Assembly: GCA_020152595.1 (NCBI GenBank)
Contig: JAIGNY010004119.1
Location: forward strand, 576,001 to 640,000
Direction of reading: 5' to 3'
DNA: 64,000 nt
Source: Chiridota heheva
Lineage: Eukaryota > Echinodermata > Holothuroidea > Apodida > Chiridotidae
Below, one piece after another: positions 1-10,955 of this stretch. Every line of letters starts with the position of its first letter. Positions within the stretch are counted from its first letter, which is position 1. A program made the translations under genes and the position numbers. The notes below the pieces were generated by a model that ran no database searches, had not been told where the DNA came from, and saw nothing but the letters and a program-made list of their open reading frames with translations.

Positions 1-94
1 TTATAAACCTTTTTATTTAAATCCAAAACCTTTGAAAACCTTTATTTCAACTTTTCCAACCTTTAAAAAAACCTTTATTTTAAAAATGAGTCAC

Positions 95-330
95 TGGGAG
101 GCCTGATGTAGCCGAAGGCTATTTGTGTGTATAAGATTACAAAAAGCAGAGCTGGATAATCATGGCACTTTTGTGATTGAAATCACTCATCCACGTTCAG
201 TGTCTAAGTGGGAGAAGTTTGTTTGCAAACTGGTGATAAACAGAGCTGTGTATGATAGGCAATAATGTGCATTAACTGTGAATGATTGACGGACCATTTC
301 TCCTAAGGAAAGATATTGCTTCATAAACAA
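95..330 (+). repeat. Dispersed repeat, copy 1 (inverted partner at 43130-43345)
   Basis: This stretch, holding the pieces 'gccgaaggctatttgtgtgt' and 'gattgacggaccatttctcc', returns as its reverse complement at about 43130-43345 with scattered mismatches. A short fragment of it also appears near 27225-27260. It has no open frame. It is a non-coding interspersed element, possibly the end of a MITE or SINE; I could not fix the termini or a target-site duplication. Confidence 0.6.
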
Positions 331-942
331 TATATTCTTTAGGAGAAATTAAAAGAAAATGATTATTTTCTTGACTTTCTTGCCTTGAAAAGAAAGTGTG
401 TTGCTTGTAACAACTTAGACACAAATGATTATCAAAATACTGCATACGCACTATATATCATTGTATATGAGCTTATTTGCATGCACATGGAGATATAGCG
501 CGTATAGATAAATACAAACTTCTGCTGGAGCAGGCTTCAGCTAAGAAGTATATTGTAATAAAACACAAAGTTAATATTAATTGAAGTTTTTTATGTGAGG
601 AGGATAAGTATTGAGATCAATATGCTTTTTCATATTTATTCCTTTTCTCTTTGTTTCATTTGAATTTGATTAATGATTCGGAATCAAATCAAAGGTGCCT
701 TGGTCTCTACTCGCCTCCACAGATGGGCAGAGGTCCTTGGCTAGTACCTTCAGCCTATCAGTCTGTCTGTGACATAATACCTGGTTTTGAATGAGCAGTA
801 ATCCTTGGTTCCATAAAGCGTGATTCTTAATTAGTGCATTAAGAACATGTACCAATATCCTGGAACCCATCTCCTGGCCCTCTTTCTCCCTGGACCACAC
901 CTACTTCCTTTATCTACTTCTTGCTCTCTGACTTCTCCCTCT
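331..942. other. AT-rich intronic sequence, nothing recognised
   Basis: No domain-bearing exon, RNA gene or clear repeat is visible. The one short minus-strand open frame here (670-900) shows no recognisable domain. Confidence 0.5.
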
Positions 943-954
943 CTGACTATCAAA

Positions 955-2570
955 AGGACCATACCCATGCCTTGACATCAACCATACCCATGCCTTGACA
1001 TCAACCATACCCATGCCTTGACATCAACCATACCCATGCCTTGACATCAACCATACCCATGCCTTGACATCAACCATACCCATGCCTTGACATCAACCAT
1101 ACCCATGCCTGGACATCAACCATACCCATGCCTTGACATCAACCACACCCATGCTTTGACATCAACCATACCCATGCCTTGACATCAACCATACCCATGC
1201 CTTGACATCAACCATACCCATGCCTTGACATCAACCATACCCATGCCTTGACATCAACCATACCCATGCCTTGACATTAACCATACCCATGCCTTGACAT
1301 CAACCATACCCATGCCTTGACATCAACCATACCCATGTTTTGACATCAACCAAACCCATGCCTTGACATCAACCATACCCATGCCTTGACATCAACCATA
1401 CCCATGCCTTGACATCAACCATACCCATGCCTTGACATCAACCATACCCATGCCTTGACATCAACCATACCCATGCCTTGACATCAACCATACCCATGCC
1501 TTGACATCAACCATACCCATGCCTTGACATCAACCATACCCATGCCTTGACATCAACCATACCCATGCTTTGACATCAACCATACCCATGCCTTGACATC
1601 AACCATACCCATGCCTTGACATCAACCATACCCATGCCTTGACATCAACCATACCCATGCCTTGACATCAACCATATCCATGCCTTGACATCAACCATAC
1701 CCATGCCTTGACATCAACCATACACATGCCTTGACATCAACCATACCTATGCCTTGACATCAACCATACCCATATTTTGACATCAACCATACCCATGCCT
1801 TGACATCAACCATACCCATGCCTTGACATCAACCATACCCATGCCTTGACATCAACCATACCCATGCCTTGACATCAACCATACCCATGCCTTGACATCA
1901 ACCATACCCATGCCTTGCCATCAACCATACCCATGTTTTGACATCAACCATACCCATGCCTTGACATCAACCATACCCATGCCTTGACATCAACCATACC
2001 CATGCTTTGACATCAACCATACTCATGCCTTGACATCAACCATACCTATGCCTTGACATCAACCATACCCATGTTTTGACATCAACCATACCCATGCCTT
2101 GACATCAACCATACCCATGCCTTGACATCAACCATACCCATGCCTTGACATCAACCATACCCATGCCTTGACATCAACCATACCCATGCCTTGACATCAA
2201 CCATACCCATGCCTTGCCATCAACCATACCCATGTTTTGACATCAACCATACCCATGCCTTGACATCAACCATACCCATGCCTTGACATCAACCATACCC
2301 ATGCCTTGACATCAACCATACTCATGCCTTGACATCAACCATACCCATGCCTTGACATCAACCATACCCATGCCTTGACATCAACCATACCCATGCCTTG
2401 ACATCAACCATACCCATGCCTTGACATCAACCATACCCATGCCTTGACATCAACCATACCCATGCCTTGACATCAACCATACCCATGTCTTGACATCAAC
2501 CATACCCATGCCTTGACATCAACCATACCATGCCTTGACATCAACCATACCCATGCCTTGACATTAACCT
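955..2570 (+). repeat. 23-bp minisatellite, about 70 copies
   Basis: The unit is 'catacccatgccttgacatc' plus 'aac' (23 bp), repeated head to tail for about 1.6 kb. Variants such as 'catgttttgac', 'ccttgccatc' and 'cctatgcc' mark single units. Marked units recur 299 bp apart (13 units), for example 'cctatgcc' near 1746 and 2045 and 'ccttgccatc' near 1911 and 2210, so a 13-unit block was duplicated. It lies in the intron upstream of the first visible exon. Confidence 0.95.
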
Positions 2571-2579
2571 TTACAACCA

Positions 2580-3330
2580 AATCAATGTGGTGCCTAACAA
2601 ACTACACCTATCTTCACTGATGGCTCTTAAAATGGCACCAAGACCACACATGTGGCCATCTTTCACAACCTGCAGTAGACAGCCTAAAAAATGCATCCAT
2701 CTCTTCTGCAGAAATTAAAGCTATCCTTCTAGCCATCAACCTTATCATCAAAAACTCTACTTCTGATATACATACTGTGGCTTTAACACCACAACACCCA
2801 ACATACTGATTTAACTCTCCTCCCATCCTAATTTGTTGTTTCTTATGTCTGCTACCATGGGCAATCAAATTGTGACATCCACACAGATAACAAATTCCAC
2901 AACATCCATCCTTTCATTCCTGCTAAGCCCACTACCCACAACCTCTCCCGTAAATGTTCATGTCTACGTCACTTGCCTCAGAATAGGCCACACGACCATC
3001 ACTTACTTCCATCTCCTTAACAGCTCCCCCACCCCTCTGCAATAACTGTCAATAACACCTCAGAGCTTCCTTCAATATCTTCAATTCCATCGCCAAGTTC
3101 TTCAGCAAAAACTCCACAGAAAAAAATTTGTCCTCTGCCTACTCCATACCTATTACGATAACTTAATCTAATCTATCTAAGCCTATCCCTCATCATCCTA
3201 TATCTCCTGTTCCTACTGCACTCTGTCCAACCTCTTTCACCTCTGACCTAATCTAATCTCCCGGGCACAATTTGAACATCGCCCTCATGCTGCCGTTAAA
3301 TCTCACCCAAAAAAAAAAACATTAATTGTT
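2580..3330 (+). mobile_element. Decayed 3' part of an RNase H-type non-LTR retrotransposon
   Basis: Broken frames read TDGS-like, HVAIFH and similar pieces in the order seen in the fuller copy at 48077-49720, followed by remnants of the C-terminal segment. It ends near 'cacaatttgaacatcgccct', 'gctgccgttaaa' and an A-run, the family's 3' end. It is 5' truncated, interrupted by many stops, and in the same orientation as the host gene. Confidence 0.65.
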
Positions 3331-3489
3331 TTGCACTGCTGGTCAAATGAATTAATGAATTGCACTATAAACTTCACTAAGAGCTTCATTTAAGATGCAC
3401 ATTTTAGTATTTCAACTCTCTGCTTTTCTGTTTCTGTACCTTTGTTATTTTCTTCCTACAGTATGATGCTGATATAGCTACAGCTAATT

Positions 3490-3765
3490 CCATCTGAGTT
3501 ATTAGGCTCCTGCTGCCGGTGCTTAACCCAATTTCCATGGCACAAGCAGATGAAAGCACATGACTCCCTCTAGAAGGCTCGCCAGTCCATTGCAGGATAA
3601 TCCCCCAGCAGTGCTGATACTCATTTTACAGCTGAGTGAACTGAAGCAAGTAAAGTGTCTTGCTTAAGGACACAATGTAGTGCTTGCCGTGGGAATCTAA
3701 CCTGGTATTTTTCGCATACATGACTCCATAACCACCGAGCCACTTTGACACTGATAGCTTACAAT
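3490..3765 (+). mobile_element. SINE-like dispersed repeat, 'cttgctTAAGGACACAA' family
   Basis: The stretch contains 'gtaaagtgtcttgcttaagg', 'cagtccattgcaggataatc' and 'ttttacagctgag'. The same blocks occur at 9600-9960, 35690-35900, 36605-36680 and 43760-44010 in this window. It has no coding potential. It is a short interspersed element or the 3' end of a longer one; the class is not certain. Confidence 0.6.
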
Positions 3766-3823
3766 TATTTAGTTTGATTATGCAATATTAACATTTAGTT
3801 TTTATGATCATTTGCATTTTCAG

Positions 3824-4009
3824 TTTTCCGTTGCGAATACCTGCAAGCACCTGCAAGTGGATCTCTCGTTAACTGTCAGTTCAGATTCTATGGTTCCACC
3901 TGCAGTTTTGATTGTAACCCTGGTTACGAAATGCAAGGATCACAGACTAGGTCATGTGAACTGAGCGGCAGTTCTGTTGCATGGAGCGGAACGCATCCAG
4001 TTTGCACTC
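3824..4009 (+). CDS. Exon 1 seen: sushi/CCP module
   Basis: Acceptor 'gcattttcag', donor 'ACTC|gtaagc'; phase 1 to 1, 186 bp. It encodes one complement control protein (sushi) domain: FRCEYLQAPASGSL, then SCE and WSGTHPVC, with four conserved cysteines, the 'GSTCSFDCNPGY' core and the late tryptophan. Sushi domains form two disulphides (C1-C3, C2-C4) and mediate protein-protein contacts outside the cell. It is the first exon of the gene visible here; the phase-1 start shows that an earlier exon lies outside the window or was not recognised. Confidence 0.92.
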
Positions 4010-4074
4010 GTAAGCTTTCTCATTCATTTAAAAAGTAATAATTTTAATTATGAACAATCTCAGAGAATTAATTT

Positions 4075-4715
4075 ATGGATTAGTTTAGTGGTGAAGCAAG
4101 TTCATCTTATATAAAAGAGGACTTTAATAGAAACAGAATGGAGAAGAAAGCATTCAAAATTCTTATTCCAGTAATATATGTAAGTTCATGGGCGGGATTT
4201 GCCTACTGAAAGTGGGGGCAAAATCAAAAGTGGGGGACAAAATTACAAAATCACGCTAAGATGCAAACAATTAATATACAAAAGATACAAATTCGGAGGA
4301 AAAGTGGGGGCAAGTTCCCCCTTTGGCCCCATTCAAATCCTGCCTATGTGTAGGTTTTAAAGTTTGGTATCATTTGTGTAGAAATGACTAAAATTAGACT
4401 AGTTGTGATGTCACACCCTCAGATTCCTGCAATTGTTTTGGCTATAAAAGTAGTAACAATAATTTTTTAAGGGTAATCATAATTTACTACCTGAAGAAAG
4501 TTTAAAGAAAAATGGTTTAAATAATAAAAAAAGGTTAAATCCATTTTCTTAAAACAAATTAACAATTGTTGAGAAAGTGATGTTTTAGGTACCAACCTTC
4601 CATAGTAGACTTCTACACTAGTCACTTCAAACTTGAATATCTTCTTAATGAAAGAAGATATTGAATTAGTTTCTTTACCATTTCTGTTTCTATTAAAGTC
4701 CTCTTTGTTAGGGAC
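4075..4715. mobile_element. MITE-like element with long inverted ends ('ggattagttyagtggt' family)
   Basis: The left end, 'ggattagtttagtggtgaag' then 'aaagaggactttaatagaaa', is matched in reverse near 4625-4710 by 'ttctttaccatttctgtttc' and 'tattaaagtcctcttt'. The outermost part of the right end is missing. Related copies or ends lie at 5525-5590, 18707-18760, 27955-28545, 41120-41260, 49720-49960, 52180-52230 and 56660-56770. There is no open frame, so any mobility would depend on a transposase supplied elsewhere. Confidence 0.6.
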
Positions 4716-6014
4716 TGAAAATAGAAAAGTAACAGAGGAATATCAAAAGATAAGATCAAGATTAATGGCTTTGAAATTGAATCTGGTGTATTTAAAATTT
4801 TAAAGACTTCTTTCGATACACGGCATATAATATACTCTTAAAGTTAGCCTACTTAAGTATCCTAACCTGACTGTGATAGTGAAGATGATGCGCTATCTGT
4901 ATGGTCTCTCTGTCTGTCTGTCTGTGCAGTGGGTGACGGTCTGCTAGTATTCCAATGTATATGATCCAGTATCCAGTTCTGCGAAGAATCATGTGATGAT
5001 TTCTCTCAAAGTTTTTAAGTCCGTTTGTGATCTCATTAACATAATTTATAGGCCTGACGGCTGTAAGATCCACTTTTATGATATATATATCAACAGAGAC
5101 AGTTTACGGCAAAGATTTTCTCTATCATTTCTCAAGCAGCAGTCAATGAAAATGCAAGTTGACTTTAATAAATATTCACACACTGATTGAAGGCAGGTAC
5201 GGTAATTCTCGATGTAAGAGAATAAGACACAGTTAATTGTACATTGATGAAACCTCGAACATATTCTTGAAAACAGCTGCTTATATAGATAATTCGCAAG
5301 TTCTATTTTAAGAAATAGGCGTAGTAGGGCGTAGTCCTCTAATTAATGTTTTACTTTCGGAAATATATTGTCATAATGTTCTAAATCGAGAAGATTGCAT
5401 CAGCAGGTCAGCATGAGTCACATTATGATGTTATCGTATAATTTTCTCAAACTGCGCCACCCAGTTACTTAATCATAGTGTTATTGCGCAATTTTCGTCT
5501 CCCTCAGAAATGTCGTTAAACTCTGATGAAAGGTCGCATGTGACATCTTTCGTATCAGATAAACTTGCTTGACCACTGAACTAATCCTTTCAAGAAATAT
5601 CTAACATTTGTTGCAGTTGTGAATGCAAGTTTGCTTGAGATGTCATTTAGGTTTTTTCAAGTATCGTATTCAATGTAATAAGCACTTGGGGTGCTTATGA
5701 AAATAAAATTGTACCACTTTTTAGGCTCAAAGTTTTTTCCTAATAAGGGCCCATGCTCAGGAGTCACGTACAGTGAGAATTCGGCGAAACAAAAGGAAAG
5801 AGATAATTGTAAGTACTCTACACAAATCTTTTCTCCCCATATTAATAGGGATTTGGGATAGCATACAAAAAGGTATGGCACATAAATACATATAAACAGC
5901 ATTCATTATTTATTAGTCAAGAAAATTGGGTGGGCGCTTATTAGAGCGTGGCGCTTACGTCGAATACAGTAGTTGTTTACTTGTTTTATTGGTCATTTAT
6001 TATTCTATTTGTAG
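4716..6014. other. Intronic sequence, little recognised
   Basis: Apart from a short (tctg)n run near 4905-4925 and one end of the 'ggattagtt' MITE family near 5525-5590, I see no exon, RNA gene or mobile-element coding sequence. The short frames here lack domain features. Confidence 0.4.
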
Positions 6015-6206
6015 CTGTCCAGTGCCCTGCTTTGGAAGGTGGCTCATTCTCAACTCTATCTGGCTGTCTGAACCGTCCACCAAACACAGAATCATTTGGA
6101 ACAGTTTGCAAGTGGTACTGCCCCTTCGGCTATGAAGGAGTCGGTGCTGCTGAATCTGTATGTCAAGCAGATGCATCTTGGAGTGCCAATGATTTCTCAT
6201 GTCAAG
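6015..6206 (+). CDS. Exon 2: sushi/CCP module
   Basis: Acceptor 'ctatttgtag', donor 'TCAAG|gtacga'; 192 bp, phase 1 to 1. It reads VQCPALEGGSFSTL, then GTVCKWYCPFGYEGVG, VCQADASWSANDFSC. The cysteine spacing and late W are those of a sushi domain; the extra cysteine in SGCLNRPP fits the six-cysteine style of sushi domain also seen in the other sushi exons here. The split codon C+CT joins exon 1 in frame. The next intron carries a retrotransposon insertion with a perfect target-site duplication. Confidence 0.92.
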
Positions 6207-6573
6207 GTACGACATAAAAGCATAAGTTGAAATACACAATCGTGATGGGTGGAACTAAAGAGGAGGTGTTTACTCTTTATACCTGTCTCCTGTAAACCTT
6301 TCAATGTCTGCTAGTATAAAATCTAGCAGGAGCATAGGGAGGGTCACCTCTCAAGGGCGGGGGGGAGGATTGAATGAAAAAAGATCATCTTCATGAAAAT
6401 ATTTGAAAATGGGTAGATTGTGACTCAAAAATTTATTTGTTTTGCTTGCTTCTGAAAGACTAGAAGTTAAGACATTGATGTTATTTTACATTATGTACAG
6501 TATAATGTATCTGTCGTGAACACAGATTTTAGGAAGAATTTTTAGAACAACTAAAAATGTAACATACATAACC

Positions 6574-6601
6574 AAATTGAGATTGTATCTATTGATGTTT
6601 T
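6574..6601 (+). repeat. Target-site duplication, left copy (28 bp)
   Basis: The 28 bases from 'aaattgagattg' to 'gatgtttt' are identical to 8220-8247. They flank the non-LTR insertion, so they record the original target in the intron. Confidence 0.9.
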
Positions 6602-8219
6602 CATTTCATTTCATTTCATTTCATTTAATTTGTTTCTTCACAACATTAACATATGTACAACAGAATGACAGATAACAAGCTTTGGTAGAAGTTTGAAGCA
6701 AAAAGAAGTAACATAATATGATATATACAATATAATACAATACAAATGATGTGAAAAAGTGCTTTAAAAACTCTTGTGAGCTTAACTAGTAAAACACTCC
6801 CTGTAATTACTCTAAGTATAAATTAAATGAGCAAGAAATAGTTAACCCTAGAAACGTTGGATATACATGCCCTCTACCACCCCTCTCACCCCAAAAGCAA
6901 AAAAAAAAAAAAAAAAAAAAGACGCGCTTCCCCCGTACCACCACCCCACCCCCGTAGCAAGAAGGACACTTAATCAAAATATAACGATGCAAATAAATCA
7001 ATAGGCTAGGATAAAGAATGCTTTAAGATGTTTTCTGAATTGACTGACTGTATTTAAGGATTTTATTTTAAGAGGTAAAGAATTCCATAGATTAACTGCA
7101 CGATTTCTCAAGCTACTTAAAGCGGTATTGTTACGACATGGGAAGGAATGTATGTTATCACGCTGTCTGGTGTTGTATGAATGAATTTGATTGTTTTCCA
7201 TAAAAAAGGCTTTGAAATAGTTTGATAAGTTGCCATGAATACATCTAAAATCGAAAGTAGCAATGTTTGTATTAATGAGATCAGGCAATTTTAACAGATT
7301 AAGGGAAGAAAATAAAGGACTTGTATGGTCGTAATTTTTGGAGCATCTGACGTGGCGAATTGCTCGTTTTTGAAGGATTATTAATTTATTCATGTAAGAT
7401 TTACTACAGGCCGACCAAATAATTGAACAATATGAGTAATGTGGCAACACTAAACTTAAATAAATACATCGTAGAACATGTGAAGGTAAAATATGTTTTA
7501 GCTTAGATAATATACCAACACCTCTTGAAACTTTACTTGATATACAATCTATATGATCATGCCATGATAGTTTTGAATCGATGATCACGCCTAAAAACTT
7601 AACCTTATTAGTACGAACAAGAGGTTTGCTATTGAGATGAATATCAAAATCAAAAAAAGGTTCACTATTACTAAATACTACGTAGTTGGTTTTATCAATG
7701 TTAAGAGATAATTTGTTGGCGGTAAACCAGTTGTAGAAAAGGTCAAGCTCATTATTAACTAACTGTTGCAGGTCATTAAGATTATCACCAGAAAAAAACA
7801 TATTGGTATCGTCTCATAAAAGAACAAGTGAAGAATTTGATGACAACTGACTGATATCATTTACATAAATGATAAAAAGGAGCGGACCAAGAATTGACCC
7901 TTGTGGAACCCCACATTTAAGATATAAAGGATCAGAGTATACATTGTTAAAATAAGTAAATTGAGTTCTATTAGACAAATAATTACAAAACCAAGATAAG
8001 CAGGTACCTCTTATTCCATAATGAGACAACTTATATAATAATATATCGTGATTAATTGTATCAAACGCCTTTGATAAGTCAAGGAAAATTCCTATAGATG
8101 TGAGTTTCTTATCAAGGGCACTATATAATTTATCGACTGCATCAGATAGAGCTAATTCAGTGGAAACACCCTGGCGAAAACCATACTGACCATCAAAAAG
8201 TATATTATGCTTATTTAAA
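6602..8219 (-). mobile_element. 5'-truncated non-LTR retrotransposon insertion (jockey/CR1-like), complete between its target duplications
   Basis: On the minus strand it carries the C-terminal two thirds of a reverse transcriptase. Visible pieces are QYGFRQG, DLSKAFDTINH, GVPQGSILGPLLF, VKFLGVIIDSKLSWHDH, then NLWNSLPLKIKS near the end. The frame runs from about 8215 to 6998 with one stop (7814-7816) exactly in the YADD catalytic box, where a 3-bp deletion turns the LYADD coding into L-stop-DD. The 3' end is a short ATGAA-type repeat (6600-6625 on +). It sits between exact 28-bp duplications, so insertion was by target-primed reverse transcription and is fairly young. This copy cannot make active enzyme. 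Confidence 0.92.
6998..8215 (-). pseudogene. Reverse transcriptase fragment of the inserted non-LTR element
   Basis: It is read right to left without a start because the 5' end is lost. The order is fingers/palm motifs (QYGFR, DLSKAFDTINHDILL), palm (GVPQGSILGPLLFIIYVNDI), the destroyed YADD box, thumb (KLSLNIDKTNYVVF, KFLGVIIDSKLSW) and the usual C-terminal block ending FRKHLKAFFILAY. Apart from the stop in the catalytic box the frame is open for more than 400 codons, which supports recent arrival. Confidence 0.88.
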
Positions 8220-8247
8220 AAATTGAGATTGTATCTATTGATGTTTT
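8220..8247 (+). repeat. Target-site duplication, right copy (28 bp)
   Basis: Identical to 6574-6601; it marks the 5' (truncated) side of the minus-strand element. Confidence 0.9.
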
Positions 8248-8394
8248 GGACATGTAGAGTACCATTCCCTCTCTCCCCTACCCCATTCTTTGATTATTAA
8301 ATAACATATTTGAAAGATTAAAATATGATCAGATTTTACGAGCTCAAGTTTCATTGCCTATTATCATACATATGGTGTTTTATTTGTTATACAG

Positions 8395-8595
8395 AAACCA
8401 GTTGTCCACAACTTACTATTTCAACCGGCATCACAGCAACACCTAGTGGATGCAACGTTGATGCAGATTTTAGAGATGCATGTTATTTGAGCTGTGGAAC
8501 AATTGGTTATCGCATAGATCCACCTTCCTATGACTATGTTCGTTGCCAGGGAGATGGTACATGGTCTCGCGACCTTACATCTGTTGAATGTATTG
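8395..8595 (+). CDS. Exon 3: sushi/CCP module
   Basis: Acceptor 'tgttatacag', donor 'TATTG|gtaagt'; 201 bp, phase 1 to 1. It reads TSCPQLTIST, then ACYLSCGTIGYRI, VRCQGDGTWSRDL, EC. The CQGDGTW motif with a final cysteine is classic for a sushi domain; six cysteines are present. It is the third consecutive sushi module and stands directly before the HYR exon, as in SVEP1. Confidence 0.92.
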
Positions 8596-8744
8596 GTAAG
8601 TTTTACAAAATAGAAGCTGAGTTTGCATTATAAAAGTAACCAAAAGTAAAGTTATGGCAAGATTGGTATGAATGGATTATAATGATGAAAATTTGAACTA
8701 CAAATTTAGTTCTCAAACCTCTTAGTAACTGTGAGACACATGAA

Positions 8745-9060
8745 ATAGTTGTGTGCATTTACTTTAATCTTGTTAGCAACCTCATCCTTCTTATGCAACC
8801 TCTATGCAACAGTTGCAAGGAGAGAGCCACCCCCCCTCCCCTCGCCCCCTCTAATATAATCATACAGTTCTTCCATAAAAACACCCCTTCAAAATTTCAC
8901 TTCTTTATTCACTATATTAACCAAATCATCTGACCCCCTACCCCAGGGGATCCCCTTCAATTCTATTACTGTACCCTATGGGTTGTTCTACTCCTCATTA
9001 GTTTTGATTTCACCTCTCTTTGAATACACCTTCTGTTGTTTTATTTTAGTTTCATATAAA
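8745..9060 (+). mobile_element. 3' end remnant of an RNase H-type non-LTR element
   Basis: The fragment reads PLCNSCKE, then IQFFHKNTPSKFHFF, which matches the PLCNNCHC, AEFFQKNPPDKIISF segment of the better copy at 19277-19850. It is short, diverged and non-functional, in sense orientation to the host gene. Confidence 0.55.
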
Positions 9061-9138
9061 TTACCTCTCTGGAGTAACATGACTTATGCTGTTGATATGC
9101 CGACAAATCTCCTGATCAATCACTCTTAATTTATTTAG

Positions 9139-9378
9139 ATTACCAAGCTCCACGCTTTGACACATGCCCCATGGACTTCATCATCTACACTGGATTTGAA
9201 TCTTTCCAAGCTTATGTAAACTGGACAGTTGCAGCTACTGATAATTCTGGTGTGCCACCTCAGATCACATGCTCAAAAGATCCGGGTATGTTTCCGGAGG
9301 AGAGGTATGTGATATCATGTAGAGCGGAAGATGCAGTTGGAAACCATGCGGACTGCACCTTTGAAGTTACTGTCAGAA
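9139..9378 (+). CDS. Exon 4: HYR (hyalin repeat) domain
   Basis: Acceptor 'taatttatttag', donor 'AGAA|gtgagc'; 240 bp, phase 1 to 1. It reads APRFDTCP, then VNWTVAATDNSGVPPQITC, EERYVISCRAEDAVGN and CTFEVTVR. These are the signature pieces of an HYR domain, an Ig-like fold found with sushi modules in adhesion proteins. SVEP1 has HYR between its early sushi domains; vertebrates have two there and this gene has one at this position. Confidence 0.93.
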
Positions 9379-9594
9379 GTGAGCGAATTTGTGTTTCAGT
9401 CAAATTATTGAACATGCTATGCTTTCATTGGATGCCATGTGGCCATTACTTTCATTACATGAGACATGTTGGTCAGCGTGGATTGAGGAGCAACCCTTCC
9501 AAAATTTAAGGAAATTCCTCCTGAAAAATGCATCAAAATACTGACAGGATTGGTCATACCTGAGAAAAGGTGGACCAACTTAATGGAATAAGTC

Positions 9595-9960
9595 CCCAAT
9601 AAGAGGTGCAGTGTAATCATGCTCGTATGCAAAAAGTACTGGGTCAACTCCCGTCCCGAGCACTGGGTTGTGTCCATGAGCAAGACACTTTACTTGCTTC
9701 AGATCAATCAGCTGTAAAATGAGTGCAGCACTGTTGGGGAGTTAACCTGCGATGGACTGTTGTCAGTCCAGGGGGAGTCATATGCTCTCATCCGCTTGCT
9801 CCATGGAAACCGGGAATAAGCACCGGCCCTATGGGCATAATGGCTTTGATGGATTTAACTTTAACTCAAACAACAGTGGTACTCATTTACAAGTGAGTAG
9901 ACTGAAGCAAGTTAGTGCAATAAAGTGACTTGCTCAAGGACACAACGCAAGACTCATGCT
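9595..9960 (-). mobile_element. SINE-like dispersed repeat of the 'cttgctcaaggacacaa' family, two adjacent pieces
   Basis: About 9600-9840 carries the family in reverse ('gagcaagacactttacttgc', 'ttaacctgcgatggactg'), and 9870-9960 carries a forward piece ('aaagtgacttgctcaaggac'). The two copies facing each other make a loose inverted pair. No coding is seen. Confidence 0.6.
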
Positions 9961-10137
9961 TAGTATCCAATACCTCATAAATACAATTTGGACTCTATAA
10001 GCTAATTGGGGATTGAAATGTGTACAGGTATGATGATTATACCACCTTTGCATCACAATAGATATTGTGCTGTCATTTCCCAAAATAATACTGATGGTGT
10101 GATAGTTTGATGTCTGTGATACATTGTTTCTCCGCAG

Positions 10138-10332
10138 CTCGACGGTGTCAGCCTCTTAACCCTCCAGTGTTCGGAACGTTCATCGGAAACTGTTTGACCT
10201 ATTATGGGAGCACTTGCAGGGTAGCATGCATCGATGGGTATCAGCTTCAGGGGTCAGACATTGCCATTTGTGAAAGAAACGAAGCAAACCAAGTCATGTA
10301 CTGGTACAGAGAAACCAATCCAGTTTGCAGGA
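10138..10332 (+). CDS. Exon 5: sushi/CCP module
   Basis: Acceptor 'tttctccgcag', donor 'AGGA|gtaagc'; 195 bp, phase 1 to 1. It reads RRCQPLNPPVFGTF, YYGSTCRVACIDGYQLQG, AICERNEANQVMYWYRETNPVC. All four sushi cysteines and the 'GSTC' turn match exon 1 closely, suggesting the two modules share a recent ancestor or the same module subtype. It follows HYR directly, as in SVEP1. Confidence 0.92.
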
Positions 10333-10628
10333 GTAAGCTTCCGAATGTTAACATTTAAAATATAGATCTATTTCAAATTAGAAACTAAAAGGTGTACAAG
10401 TATTATAGCAAGGAATCGTGGGAAATATCACAAGATGGAAAACTTTATATCAGTGATGTTTCCCTGACTAATAGTTGTAATCAATCAATATATCTATTGA
10501 TCAGTTTATATAGCACTAGGATCCAAAGACAAGCTTTGCTCAGTGGAGCTGTGCTGTAAATGACTGCAACTTATAACATACCAACTACTGTATAGTAATC
10601 TATGTGTAGCTACTCAGTATAATTTCAG

Positions 10629-10712
<84 letters not shown>
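10629..10712. repeat. (TA)n microsatellite
   Basis: About 80 bp of alternating TA stands at the 3' side of the Penelope-like remnant. Confidence 0.95.
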
Positions 10713-10715
<3 letters not shown>

Positions 10716-10800
10716 TGAATACGTTGCAGAAAAAAGAAAATACAACTTCCAACCACTCCTTCTGTCCCTAGAGTAACTTTATTAAAAACTTAAAAAAGCA

Positions 10801-10833
10801 AGACGTTTCGGTCATTCGACCTTCATCGGTTGA
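10801..10833 (-). ncRNA. Possible degenerate hammerhead ribozyme core in the Penelope-like tail
   Basis: The minus strand reads CCGATGA, a GGTC-GAAT-GACC hairpin, then GAAACGTC. This matches the hammerhead layout CUGANGA - stem II - GAAA except for C in place of U4. Penelope-like elements are known to carry hammerheads in their terminal repeats. Stems I and III were not established by eye. Confidence 0.35.
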
Positions 10834-10955
10834 ACAAATGCAAGTAAGTGATAAGACTATAATAAAGCTAATGTACATTAAGTGGAACAAATTACTAGAG
10901 CCGAAACTGAATACAAAGAAAATAACAACAAACAAAGTTGGGAGTGAGGGAAGGT

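Noticed and set aside
955..2570. CRISPR-like array
   Set aside because: Units are contiguous without unique spacers, in a eukaryotic intron; it is a minisatellite.
5948..6014. Signal-peptide-like start (ALTSNTVVVYLFYWSFIILF) before exon 2
   Set aside because: The hydrophobic stretch is intron plus acceptor sequence; the phase joins exon 1, so no new start is needed.
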